Source: Ananas comosus (lineage: Eukaryota; Streptophyta; Magnoliopsida; Poales; Bromeliaceae). Taken from it: DNA of 64,000 bases. The DNA lies in NCBI RefSeq assembly GCF_001540865.1, contig NC_033623.1, positions 1,242,774-1,306,773 on the forward strand, written 5' to 3'. Positions within the stretch are counted from its first letter, which is position 1, and each line of letters begins with the position of its first letter. The notes under the pieces were generated by a model. That model was not told where the DNA came from and did not search any database. It was given only the letters and a program-made list of their open reading frames with translations. The translations under genes and the position numbers were made by a program. Shown one piece after another: positions 11,254 to 22,117 of the stretch.

Positions 11254-11731
11254 GAATGTTAAACGGGTCGGACGACCCGTGGGTCATCCTGCCTCGCTCG
11301 ATCCATTACACTGGGCCGTGCTGGGCCGTTGTCCGCAGCCCGACACGGCACGGCCCGGGCCCCAAGGCAATACACCAATGCAAACCTTGGGAGGGGTGAT
11401 TCTTTTTGTCCATTAGATCAAAACTCTCCCAATTCTCATTTTGTTTTTTATAAGAGGTTAAATATTATATGTTTTTAAAAAAATTAAAATATTTATTATT
11501 TTATAATTAGTGTTATATATTTTAAATTTTTCTTATCAAAATATCAATTCAAATAGAAATAATTTAATTTTTATTAAAAAATTAAGGGACCGACTCGGGG
11601 ATGGTCCTGCCCAGCACAACCCATGCCTTCCGAACCGGAGGGCGGTACTGGGCCGAATGCTTGGAACATCCAGCCCAGCTTTGATTTTGGCCTGAATAAT
11701 GTGTGCTCAGCACAGCCCACTTTACACCCCT
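11254..11731. mobile_element. MITE with GGGCCG-rich inverted ends
   Basis: The left end (GTTAAACGGGTCGG, GGGCCGTGCTGGGCCG) is complementary in sense to the right end (GCACAGCCCACTTTACACCCC). The centre is AT-rich. This end type is widespread in plant genomes. Its GC-rich arms contrast strongly with the AT-rich surroundings. Confidence 0.55.
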
Positions 11732-12261
11732 ACAAGAGGGTAATCCAGATATACATGTGGCAAAAAGGGCATTTTGGGATTGCGGGGAGATTGCGTTATG
11801 TGCGGTGAGAAACGACGATGAAAAAATACTCTCTTTATTTCCGTATGTAATATTGCGTTATGTATATATTGCAGTCAATCAGTTACGATATATTTTCTGC
11901 GGTCCTATCGGAGAACGCAGAAGCATATCTCTATATGCTTTTCTTCAACTCCATTCTATATAACAGCGTTAGATAGACCTTAATACCAAACTAAGCTTTA
12001 GATAAAGGAAACACTAAAATATTATCCTTAGAAACTCCTTTCTATTCATATATCTCCCTTTTTAATTCACTATATGCGACTTTTATAATAATTAACATAA
12101 TATTATAATCTAGTTAATTAAGATTGTTTGTGAAGTACAATAATGCAAAGTAAATTAATTATTAGTACGCCCTTCACACGAGCTCAGCCATTCATTCCTA
12201 CTTCCCCATGACTTTGGTGGCTTGCATGCTATGCAACATTAATTAATTTGTCTAAAATGTT

Positions 12262-12327
12262 AGAGGAGAAGAGAGGCCCTCAATAAAGGAAGTAGCTGAG
12301 GAGCTCAAGAGGTTGAGAAAATTGTAG
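12262..12327 (+). pseudogene. Relic of a WAK kinase C-terminus
   Basis: A 22-codon stretch reads RGEERPSIKEVAEELKRLRKL then stop. It matches the last part of the WAK kinase domain in this window (KREGRPSMKDVAEELGRLRNL) with conserved spacing. No kinase sequence is found upstream in frame. It points to a former tandem WAK copy, now deleted, about 2.5 kb from the live gene. Confidence 0.75.
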
Positions 12328-12428
12328 TAGCATCCCTGGGAACAAAACCAAGAAGAGATGAAAAGCTTGGTTGGTGACTCAAGGAAGTATCTTCTAGAAG
12401 AAATAACAAGTTATTTATTTTTTAAAGT

Positions 12429-12815
12429 ATGTTTGGTTCAACGTAAAATCGTGAAAAAATAATTTTTCGTGAAAAAAATTTATTGATGAAAGAAAAGTTT
12501 TACATTTTGTAGTATTTGGTTTGTAGGGGAAAAAAATATATAGTTTTTCATCATATTTGTTTCATTGAAAGAAAAAAAAAATTCACATTTATTTGGTTCG
12601 GTGAGAAAAAATGAATTAAAAAAAATTTACGCAGCTTGAGTTTTCGTTTTTCATTGAAAAAAAAAAAAAAAAAAAAAAAACATCATTTTTTTTTTTTCAA
12701 ATTCGTAAAAATACTTTTATGGAAAAATATTCTTGTGTCAAACCAAAAAAGGAAAAGTTCATTTTTCATATTGAAAATAATTTTTCGATTCATTTTATGC
12801 CGAACCAAACAGCCC
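12429..12815. mobile_element. GTTTGGTTC-type MITE
   Basis: The left end TATGTTTGGTTCAACGTAAA is mirrored at the right by TTTATGCCGAACCAAACAGC. Between them lie GAAAAATAATTTTTCG-type blocks in both orientations and poly-A/poly-T runs. The same type recurs at 14270-14600 and about 35401-36351. Confidence 0.6.
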
Positions 12816-13408
12816 GATAACTTTGAGGCAAAAAAAAGGTGAGTGTAGGATTTGGGCGATAGAGATATATAAATCTTAGGCAAAAACTTAATGAAATTGT
12901 AATCAGATCACCGACTGTCCCGAGCATAATTAACTAATGGCTTGATCCTCGTCGTACGTATCAAGATTCTAAATTTTAATTTTAATTATTTCATATTTTT
13001 AAAAACATAAAAGAAATGGAACAAGTATTTTAGAATGTTTATTGTGCCTAATTAAGCTGTAAATGCCCGGTAAAAACCAACATGATAATTTTAAATTTGA
13101 TCAAATTATGTCAACAAAATTAATTTGTTTATGCACTTTAATTTAAGATTAACTAGTAGTGTCTAACTGTGTAGAGAAATAATTGTCACCACCAACCTCA
13201 AATTAACTGAAGTTCCCGATTTTTAATGTGAAACTAGGCAGAAAAATTATTTGAACTTATACACTCCATATTTATTCTACAACTAATCAAATCAAAATCA
13301 ATGTGATAGATGCACATCTACACTATTTAAAGGGCCCATATTTAAAACATCGTATATAGCTACAATATTTAAATTAGATTATTATTGAAGCATTACGTAG
13401 TATATAGA

Positions 13409-13617
13409 GTTGAGCTAGAATACTTCCAAAAGCACCAAAGAGGTGATGCTTTTGAATTTTTAATTTTTGGATGAAAAAGTGTAAGGTTGAGATGATGATG
13501 GTAAGTGGAATAGTATTTGATTCAAAAGTTATTAATAATTAAGGAGTAAATCTAAGGGCTAAAAATTTAGAAGCACTAAGTAGGTGACGCTTCTAAAAGT
13601 ATTCAAGCTCAATTCGT
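13409..13617. mobile_element. Short MITE, about 209 bp
   Basis: The left end GTTGAGCTAGAATACTTCC with AAAAGCAC is inverted at the right end (GCTTCTAAAAGTATTCAAGC, TCAATTC). The outermost GAGTTGAGCTAGAATACT block also resembles the tip of the larger element at 27677. Confidence 0.6.
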
Positions 13618-14269
13618 AGTATATATCATTAGTCAACATATAAAAGAAGAGCTGTTATTAAATTTGTGCGAAATTATTTCTACTACTAGAACTGTACGTA
13701 CACAAGACATTTTTGGAAAGGAAAAAAATTCAAAACTCACGCTTTTATAAGTAGTATAGATAAATACTTTTTAGGAAAAAAGAAAAAAAAAGTAATGTTA
13801 TATTTATAAATGTTCGAAGCGTGATTTGTTATGATACAACTTGTTGGAATTGGTATTTGTGCTGATACCGATTATATAACTCAACATCTAAAATAAAATA
13901 AAATAATATATAGAAAATATATGTAGAAGAGATATTGGATGAGAAAGAAGATAACTAAACTAATACTTTATCCATAAAAAATAATTAACTACATTCTGGG
14001 CAACTCTCATACAGCTATATCTACTATGGTTTTTTCATGTAATTAATCCATGCCTAACTATATATAGCCACAAAATCATAACAGATGATAAATCTAATTT
14101 TATTTTAGATAATTATATATTCTAATCAAATAAAAGATTTAAACTGATCTGTAAATATATTTTAATTAAGTTTGGATTATTATTTTCAACAATAAATAAG
14201 TTTTGAATTATTCAGCAAAAATATATGTGCGTGATTTTAATATGATGATAGCGTGAATCACTAGGAAAT

Positions 14270-14600
14270 CGTTTGGTTCAGCGTAAAATAGACCGAAAAA
14301 TAATTTTGGTATGAAAAATATTTTTCCCCTTATTTGGTTCGATTACGGATTTGAAAAAAAAAAAATAAAAATTTTAGTTTTTGCTGTTTTTCAGCAAAAA
14401 AAATAAAAACTCAAACTTAGTAAAACTTTATTCATTCATTTTTTTTCTACCGAACTAAATAAATATGTTCTATTTTCTTTCAAGTTTCAACTAAAGAAAT
14501 ATTGATGAAAATTTATTTTTTTACAAATTAAACACTTAAAATATAAAAAAAATCTATAAAAAAAAATTTAAAAAGTTATTTTTAACGTTGTATCAAACGT
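14270..14600. mobile_element. GTTTGGTTC-type MITE
   Basis: GTTTGGTTCAGCGTAAAATA at the left and AACGTTGTATCAAACGT at the right are inverted relative to each other. The interior is A/T runs with AAAAATAATTTT blocks. It lies about 0.5 kb upstream of the XBAT35-like transcription unit. Confidence 0.5.
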
Positions 14601-14699
14601 CACAAGATTGTTACATGCAATAGAAATATTTAATTTCATCTTTCGTACTGAAAAATAGAACACTTAAAAGATAAAAATTAAAAAAAAAAATTAAGTTAA

Positions 14700-15069
14700 T
14701 TAAGCTTAAACCTACCGCTTGACCCGGTTGCGTTGCGGACGATCGCTTCCTTGCGAAGCATTATTTCTCGTCTCCGCGCCTTCGCCCAAAATTCCCAACG
14801 CTACGCGGTAATAATTATTTTATTATAATTATAATAATTATTATTATATAATAATTTTAAACAAACTCTGCAATCCTCATCTCTCGAAATTTTGATTAGG
14901 GTTCTAATCTCCCCAGAATCCCTCGCGAATCCTCCCCAAATTCGGTGGATTTTGGGCGAAAAATCGGATTTTGGGAGTTGGGTTTTGTTCCTTTGGTGTC
15001 GAAACCCTTGGTGTTCGATCATCGTGGTGTAATTTGGGGGTTTTGGGATCTTCGATTGGAGTGGTTTTG
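14700..15069 (+). promoter_or_regulatory. Promoter and 5' leader of the XBAT35-like gene
   Basis: The composition turns GC-rich at 14715-14810, then a TATA-like ATTATATAATAATT stretch (about 14842) precedes a leader with ATTAGGGTTCTAATC at about 14895. TAGGGTT is the telo-box core, common in plant 5' leaders. The reading frame is open upstream of the chosen ATG, but ATG 15070 gives the conserved MGAQQSK start (N-myristoylation-like) of the family. The exact transcription start is not determinable here. Confidence 0.45.
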
Positions 15070-18000
15070 ATGGGGGCGCAACAATCCAAGGATGCGTTAC
15101 TCTACGAGCAGGTTAACTATGGCAACGTCGAAGGGATCAAAACGCTTCGTCGCCAGGGCGCGGGCCTTGAGGTAACCCATATTCTTATAATTTTTTTTCG
15201 TTTGTATATATCTTTTGGGATTATTGGATTTTTGGATCGTAATTTTTCTTGTAATTTTTGGCAATTTATGTGTTGATGAAAAAATTGTGTAGTGGATGGA
15301 TAAGGAAGGGAAAACCCCGCTGATCCTCGCGTGCTTGAGGCACGATCTTTTACCCGTTGCAAAAGTTTTGATCGAGTTGGGTGCCAATGTGAATGTGTAT
15401 CGTCCCGGTAAGAAGCTCAATTTGTTGAAAAATTTATGATTTTTGTACAGTTTTTAGATTAAAGCAGGGATTAAGTGAGCTTTGCTTTGTCGCACTTTTA
15501 TACATGTTGTCTTGTTTGTTGCGAGAGGCTGCATTGCATCTATTTTGTGATCATAGAATACGCAATTGTTTGCTTTACTCAAATTAGAATGAAATCTTAT
15601 AGTGCAATATGATTCATGGAAACTTCATGGCTATTGGAATTCGGAAGTAGGATTTGTAAACCATTACTATCTTTTTCTCCTCGACTAGATGTTAGCATAT
15701 CAAAGAGAGGATTACATTAACTTGTAAGCTTTATGAAGACTTTTGTAGTGTTTTGGTGAATTTGCATATTGATGTCCATATTTATATTGTGGTTAGCAGA
15801 AGCATTATAGATTTCTTGGGAGTGTAGATGTAAAAATTTGGGCTTTTTTGTAAGTAACAGGACTGCCTAGTGGACGCTGTCGGCATATATTTTATACGTT
15901 GCGGATATCTCCTCTTTCTATTAATTTTGTTCATATTCATCCCTGGCAGTAACTTGCCGGTCAATGGTTCATTTCCATCTCCTAAAATCAAAGTAGGAGA
16001 TGCTGTGTCTAAAGCCATCCAATATCTCTTCTCTTTATTTGATATCTAAATCTTGAGATTTGGGTGAAAAATGTGCGGAAATCATGTTATGTACTGTTCT
16101 TCCACAGCTTACGCATATTGGATGATTGCTTAACTAATCGTATGACTCTTGTAGGAAACCATGCGGGAACTCCATTGCATCATGCTGCAAAAAAGGGTCT
16201 TGAGCAAACTGTTCATTTTCTTCTTTCTCACGGAGGTATGCCTAAATTAGACCAATTGATCACAACACCCATGTCCACATGCACATGCACATGCACATGC
16301 ATGTGTAAGCGCACAGGAAGAGGGAAGATCATGACTATGCTACAGTATGGAGGATCTGGACCCTAGTACTCTCGAATCAAAATTGATGGTAGAGCATTGG
16401 AAACAGCTACTTATGCAGTTGGATATGATCGTCTAATTTTAAAGTATGATAACCAATTGAAATATTCTAGTGCGGATTATGACTCATAAGCATTGGGGTC
16501 CCAACTCCTCTATAGTGTAGCCTAACGTCGCTTTCGTGTATTTGGGTGGACCACTTCAGTAGTGTATGCGTTGAACATGCATTATCTGCTACCTTTCCAT
16601 TTAACAAATGTTAACTTGCTTTCTTCTCAGCAAATCCTTTCACAATGAATGATGATTGTCATACTGCTCTTGATTTGGCTAGAGAAAAGGGGCACTTTAA
16701 TGTTGTTCGCGCCATTGAGGTATGGCTGCTGCTTTCTATGGTAATTTGACTACCAAGTATTCTTTATTGTCTTTTTTTTAACTTATTTTCATCGTGCCCA
16801 GAGCCGCATTTCTATTTTCTCTGGTTGGCTGCGAGAACATTATGGCCCTGGCTTTCTGGAAGCATTCGCTCCACAACTGATGTCACGGAAAATGTCCGTT
16901 CCTGTGTTCCTTTCTTCAACATTTGCCTTCGCTTTCTTGTTTGCAATGTTACGAGAGTTCAGGGACTGCATTTGCATTTTGCCTCATATTTTAGTCATCT
17001 GCATCTTGTGAAGGATGCATTTTATAGCAGGCACTGATTATAATTTGTGTGTGTTGTACAGCTGGGCTGTAGTTTTACCATGTGATGCGCGGAATCCAAC
17101 AAGGCCTCTCAAATTTCAGCTTGTTATATATCCTGAACTGAAGGTATGGAGAATTCTTGGTGTTTTTGCATGTGTCAATGTTTGGTACTAGAATGAAACT
17201 GTCATGCATTTCGAGATGCAGGGTTTTAGGACAGTAAGAGAAGAATAGTATACACTGAAAATGATATTTGTTCAATTAGTAAATTGTTTAATATTTTTTA
17301 TCAGGTCGCTAAGCCACGTACAGTGCTTTCACTTTGGAAATGCACTATTGAGGAACCGAAATTCAACCAGTCAGATCCGTCTGTGATTATCATTGATAAG
17401 AACTCAAGTATGTTTCATCTTTCGGAAAGTTTCATTATTTGTCAGTGCAGTATATAATATGAAAATCTTCATGAATCAAATGTTTTTATAGATAAATTAG
17501 AAATATCTTCCAGCAAACAAAGAGCAATTAATACTTTTATTTCACTTTGGGCAAACAAAAAAGCCAATCAACTATACAAATTTTCTCAAACAAAAGTGTT
17601 AGCAAAAGGGCCTTTTCCATACCTAAATAGATTAGAAGATGTAGTAGCAAACAGTAAATGAATATCTTAACAAATTCCATATGATCGGACTTTTACCATT
17701 TCCTTGATGGATAGCTAGATTGATAGCCAGCTTAAAGACTTGGTAAAGAAAATTCTAGAAGCTTCTTAGTATATTTCTTATCTCCTGGAAGAGACACTTC
17801 TTGAAGTTTTTAATTGTTCAATTTAAGCCATGCTATAGTTTAGAAAATTTTCTTCTAGAACGAAGAGTGGCTTGGAAGTTAGGACATGTTTAAAAATGGT
17901 GATTGAACTGCTAGTATGCTGTGGCACTTTTGGTCGCTTTAATTGTGAAAGTCTAATTAATGGCTTGTAAATTGGGTATCCGTTGTATCTTTAGTATTCA

Positions 18001-19153
18001 CTTTCTGTTTCAACAGGAGCACGATACAAGTTTCTGTCAGCACATGAAGGTGACAAGCAACAACTGCAGTGGTTTTACACTGCATGCCGAGGAATAACCC
18101 AGGTAATCACAATAGTGTACAATGATAAATCAGCTAAGCATTAAGATAAATATTTCTGGACCAATATTGGCTAGGAGATTGGTCCAGAACTGCAAGTTGT
18201 TTTAGTGGGCTAGAAATTTGTAAAACAGTTGCAGTTTAATGTTCTCCGTCAACTTGTAAAATGCTGTCGAACTTTTGCCTGCATCAAAATAATTATAATA
18301 ATCGCCATGACTTATGATTCAAGAGAATCTTCATTCTTTGCAGGTTAACAATATTACTCCACAAGCACCGGCAGGTGCTGTAAGGCCAAATGCACCATCA
18401 ATCATCCCATACCCCTCACCAACACCAGCAGGAGCATCTACATCTAACCCAGAAGATGTCGAACTGGCCATGGCCATCAATGCCTCTATTCAATCAGCTA
18501 TAGCAGAGGGAGTGCCTGGTGTACCAACCACCTCAACCGCAGCCAACACTGCTACTAATGGCTGGGGGAGCTCTCCGGGCAATTCTACTCTCAATGGCTG
18601 GGGCCCGCCAGATGTTTCTGTTCCGCCATCAAAGATGAGCACCCAAACAAGGCTTGATGAACCGAGTAGTAGTAGCAGCACTTCTTATAACGGATGGGCC
18701 GTTCCTGCAGCGGAGCCAAGTAGAACTTCATCCGAGCCCCATACAATCCCTAATAGCTCACCGATTGTTGAACCACCTCCGGTAATATCGGTTCCTTCTG
18801 CTCCTCCGATTGTTGAAGAGACGTTCTACGATGGGGCCATTCACTACCCAGTGATAGATTCCACCCCTGTGGATATAAACATGGAAATGAGAACCGGAGC
18901 AGGTGATGTTATACAAGGCGGCAGCACTAGTAGTGCAACCATTCTTAAAGCTGAGAAGAGTGAAGTCAAAGGTGGAGGTAGTGGCGTCGGTGATTGTGTT
19001 ATTTGTTTGGATGCTCCGGTGGAGGGCGCATGCATTCCGTGCGGCCACATGGCTGGCTGCATGTCATGCCTGAGGGAGATCGAGTCGAAGCATCGCGAAT
19101 GCCCCATTTGCCGTGCGAAGATAAACCAAGTCATCAAAATCTACGCAGTTTAA
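15070..19153 (+). CDS. XBAT35: XBAT35/XBOS34-like ankyrin-repeat RING E3 ubiquitin ligase
   Basis: Nine exons: 15070-15171, 15293-15407, 16155-16235, 16631-16719, 16802-16893, 17062-17143, 17305-17407, 18017-18102 and 18344-19153. All introns are GT-AG and phases match, giving 519 aa. It begins MGAQQSKDALLYEQVNYGNV, a Gly-2 start that may be myristoylated. Ankyrin repeats fill about residues 30-125 (KTPLILACL, HAGTPLHHAAKKG, HTALDLAREKG). A conserved middle block follows (FSGWLREHYGPGFLE, VVLPCDARNPT). Residues about 286-305 (EDVELAMAINASIQSAIAEG) look like a ubiquitin-interacting motif. A Pro/Ser-rich linker carries three NGW motifs. The C-terminal RING starts at Cys468 (CVIC, PCGH, CMSC, CPIC) and the protein ends IKIYAV. 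The family acts as RING E3 ligases in hormone and defence signalling. The substrate cannot be read from sequence. Confidence 0.93.
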
Positions 19154-19486
19154 CCAGTCTAATAGATTCTTCCCGAGTCTCTGAATTCTATGTTTTTGTC
19201 TTACATAACATGTTCTCTTTTCGGTCATCCATTTTTCCGTTAGTTATAAGTAAATCTTTAAATATGTGTATAAAATTGTTAGAAACTGCTATTAATGGGA
19301 GAGGTTGTGGTCCTCTCATGCAATGAAGTATCAAGATATTGTGCGGAATGTGTGATAAAACAATGTAGATATATACAAATTATTGGTAATGCTTAGAAAA
19401 TATTGATGAGTATCGTTATTATGCTATTGTGAGGTGGTACATGTGTAGCCTTTGAACTTCAATAAAAGAACATATTTACATATTTT

Positions 19487-19795
19487 AGGGGTGTTTGGTT
19501 TCTCCAAAAAGTGTGGAAAACTGTTATACAGGAAAAATGTTTTTGATGGAGAATATTCTTTACAAAATACTATTTTTTCATGAAATTTGAAAACTTTTTT
19601 TAAAAAATTATTTTTCTCAAGAACCAAAGAGGTTAAAAATAGTCTTCCAATGAGAATATTATTTTTTTGGATTATTTTCTGGAAAACCAAAACTTCCCCT
19701 TTGCAGAAAATATCAATTTTCTCTTTTTTGTCTTTTGAACCAAACACATATTTCTCGTAAAATATTTTCGTCTTATGTCAAATCAAACACATATA
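19487..19795. mobile_element. GGGGTGTTTGG-type MITE
   Basis: Begins AGGGGTGTTTGGTTTCTCC and ends near GTCAAATCAAACACATAT, with A/T-run arms containing GAAAA.TTTTC words and internal CCAAA motifs. The ends are imperfect and internal inverted blocks suggest two overlapping copies. Confidence 0.45.
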
Positions 19796-19863
19796 AGCAA
19801 TAATCCGTGGAAGTACAAATAAACCTAGTCGCTTTAAACAAATTAACAACTCAGTCTCCTAAC

Positions 19864-20007
19864 TGATCGTCCCTAACATAAGTAGCAAAGAGTTTACTGA
19901 TTGGTACCTGAATTTTTAAATTCAAAATTTAATTATTTTATATTTTTAATTTAATAAATTTATTTTTTTTATTGTACTATCTCTCTCTCTCTTAAAAAAA
20001 AGAAAAG
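19864..20007 (+). mobile_element. Old, diverged SINE copy
   Basis: GATCGTCCCTAACATAAGTA matches the 5' end of the SINE family (GACCGTCCCTAGAGCAAGTGG) and is followed by a decayed B-box region, an AT-rich body, the TATCTCTCTCTC motif and an A-rich tail. No clear target duplication. Confidence 0.5.
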
Positions 20008-21109
20008 AAAAAAGAAGGTCTCCTATGATTCAGATGATCATAGTGATGCTGAGAGTGACACTGGTGACTGGTTGTCAGAGGTCTGTGTGTTTCTCTACTC
20101 ATCTGCAGCCCAAAACTTTTCAATGTTGGACGGCTAACTGAGAGAGACGTCTGGTCTTAAAAAACCAGAAAAGTGTACACAGAAGGGCTGCCGGCAAATC
20201 TTTGGAGTTTTCACCACCACGCCGCCGCTGCCGCCATCCTCAGCCCCTCGCTGCACTGCTAAAAAACGCAAAATAAGAATTCTATCTATCAAAATATTTT
20301 CCGCAAAGTTTCTAAATTTAAAAGAATCTGGAGCTCCGCTTCGTATAATCCTACCCCGAGTCTTTTCATCTGATCACTTCGTGATTTGGATAAAAGGTAA
20401 CAATAGTTAATTTAAATTTTGCAATAATACATATTATTACTTATATTTGTACAGGTCACAATCGCCCTCCATAATTTGCACATTCCGTATGTGATCTTCC
20501 AACTCTCCTGCTGAGCATTCATGGTGCCGTTCAACTCTATCTGCCAACATTGAGCTTACTCAGCAGGACACAAAAGTTAAGATGTATCCACTGATCTTCT
20601 CTTATCAGATCAGCAAGTGCTCATTCATTAATCCCAAAATAACACGCTTTAGAGGTTCCGGAAAACAGTTTCTACTATCATTTTATCATAAACACTTTCG
20701 AATTCCATTGCATAGCTCTCAATACCAAGTGAGTCTGTTTGAATTCTCAAAAGGACCATTTATTAAATCAAAAAGTTGTAAAGACTTAAATTAATTTGTT
20801 ATAATTTTTTACGCGAACATCATATGTTATTGTAATTGATTCTTACGGTTCAATTTAGTCACCTGGATGATGATGTTTCGCTAATTTAACAGTAATGTTA
20901 TACCAGCGGAATGTTACTATTTGATTAATTAAACTGGATTTATAAAATTTAAGCTAAAAATTATTAAAAATATTTAAAATTTAGAGACCGATGTCTCACA
21001 AAGTTATACTTTGACGACCAGTACACCAACTTTGAAATGAATAATTATTAAATAAATAAATTAATTAATTAATAATTGATTAATTAATTAATTAAAAGCG
21101 TGTAGTAAT

Positions 21110-21129
21110 ATTACGTGACGTCGCTCTCG

Positions 21130-21163
<34 letters not shown>

Positions 21164-22117
21164 CCCCTACAAAATGGAGGGAGATGTTGAGGCCACGCAT
21201 GCGGACGCAACGGGAGGAGCTCTTGCGGAGAGGAGGAGAGGAGATCGTAAACGTCGACGTCGCATTTGGATTCCTTGTTCCGAATCTGGGGCTAGGGTTA
21301 GGGTTAGGGTTACGGTTAGGGTGTTCGACGTGTGGAGGTGGACGGGCTCTTGCGGCTTCGACGAGCGTCTCGTGAGTTCTGTTCCCTTATCTATTGTTGC
21401 ATTTGGGGTCGAATTTGGGCGAGGGGGGGAGAAGAGCTCGAGTTTTGTGGGAGGAGGAGTGGAGGAGATAAGGGAAAGGTGAGATTTTTGTAGGAGTTTC
21501 ATAAACATTAACATCTTCATTGTTTACTCGTATTATCTCTACGAGAGTAGTATATGCTTTATGCTTCCCTTGGAAACCTCTCTTTTTTTCCCATTTTTGA
21601 TTCATTTTATGGGCATAGAAGTGAAAAAGATGCCACCTTTTGTGTTTTTAAGCCACGAATTATTGGATTTTTTCCTCTGTGGAGAAGTGATGAGTAATTC
21701 AATTCAATAGGATGGTAAAGTTAGGTACACTATTACTGGTTTGCATTGCCAAACTCACTTAATTGGATGATGGTTCATAGATTGATGTTGACAAATTATT
21801 AATTTAGTTGTGTTCTCTGAAGTGCAGGTAGAGAAATGGTGTGCAAACTTTCTCAGCAAATTTTAGTTCAATTTTCATCATAATAGATTCATCTTGCATC
21901 AAAAGGTTTGATGAGAGAAGAAATTAGTTTCCTTTCTCTTAATTCTTGTGTCTGCCCCTAAGATTTGCAAATTTTTGAGTATAATATGTTCCAAATTTTC
22001 CTTTTCTCTTTCTAATTTTGAGTTAACCTCCCTGTCGATTTTTGATGTTCAAATGCAGTTGTAATTGAATTCGTGATATCTGAAACGAGTGCAGCTAGAA
22101 CAAACATCAGAAAAAAT
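21110..22117 (+). promoter_or_regulatory. Promoter/5' leader of THA1 with a probable leader intron
   Basis: A (CT)n tract at 21130-21162 precedes a GC-rich leader (21174-21478) holding several TAGGGT units at about 21293-21330. A plausible GT donor at 21479 (AAAG|GTGAGA) and AG acceptor at 22057-22058 (AATGCAG) would remove a 580-bp leader intron and leave a short 5' UTR before ATG 22118. An upstream open frame (102 codons unspliced) starts at ATG 21174 in the good context AAAATGG. It could damp translation of the main frame or be untranslated. Confidence 0.5.

Larger units (their letters stand above)
9774..14700. other. Intergenic region between the WAK and XBAT35-like genes
   Basis: No complete gene. 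It holds a SINE (10960-11104), a GGGCC-rich MITE (11254-11731), a WAK relic (12262-12327), two GTTTGGTTC-type MITEs (12429-12815, 14270-14600) and a short MITE (13409-13617). A diverged SINE-like stretch may lie near 12909-13020. About 9774-10950 and 13650-14260 are AT-rich with nothing I can name. Confidence 0.7.
19154..21110. other. Intergenic region between the XBAT35-like gene and THA1
   Basis: The first about 300 bp are the probable 3' UTR of the ligase gene. A GGGGTGTTTGG-type MITE (19487-19795) and a diverged SINE (19864-20007) follow. A short acidic open stretch lies at about 20005-20140 (see findings). About 20140-21060 has no recognisable feature beyond AT-rich sequence and a TTAATTAA-rich stretch at 21045-21095. 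Confidence 0.6.

Noticed and set aside
21293..21330. Interstitial telomere or fusion point
   Set aside because: Only about four TAGGGT-type units, one mutated, in a normal gene leader; too short for a telomere remnant.
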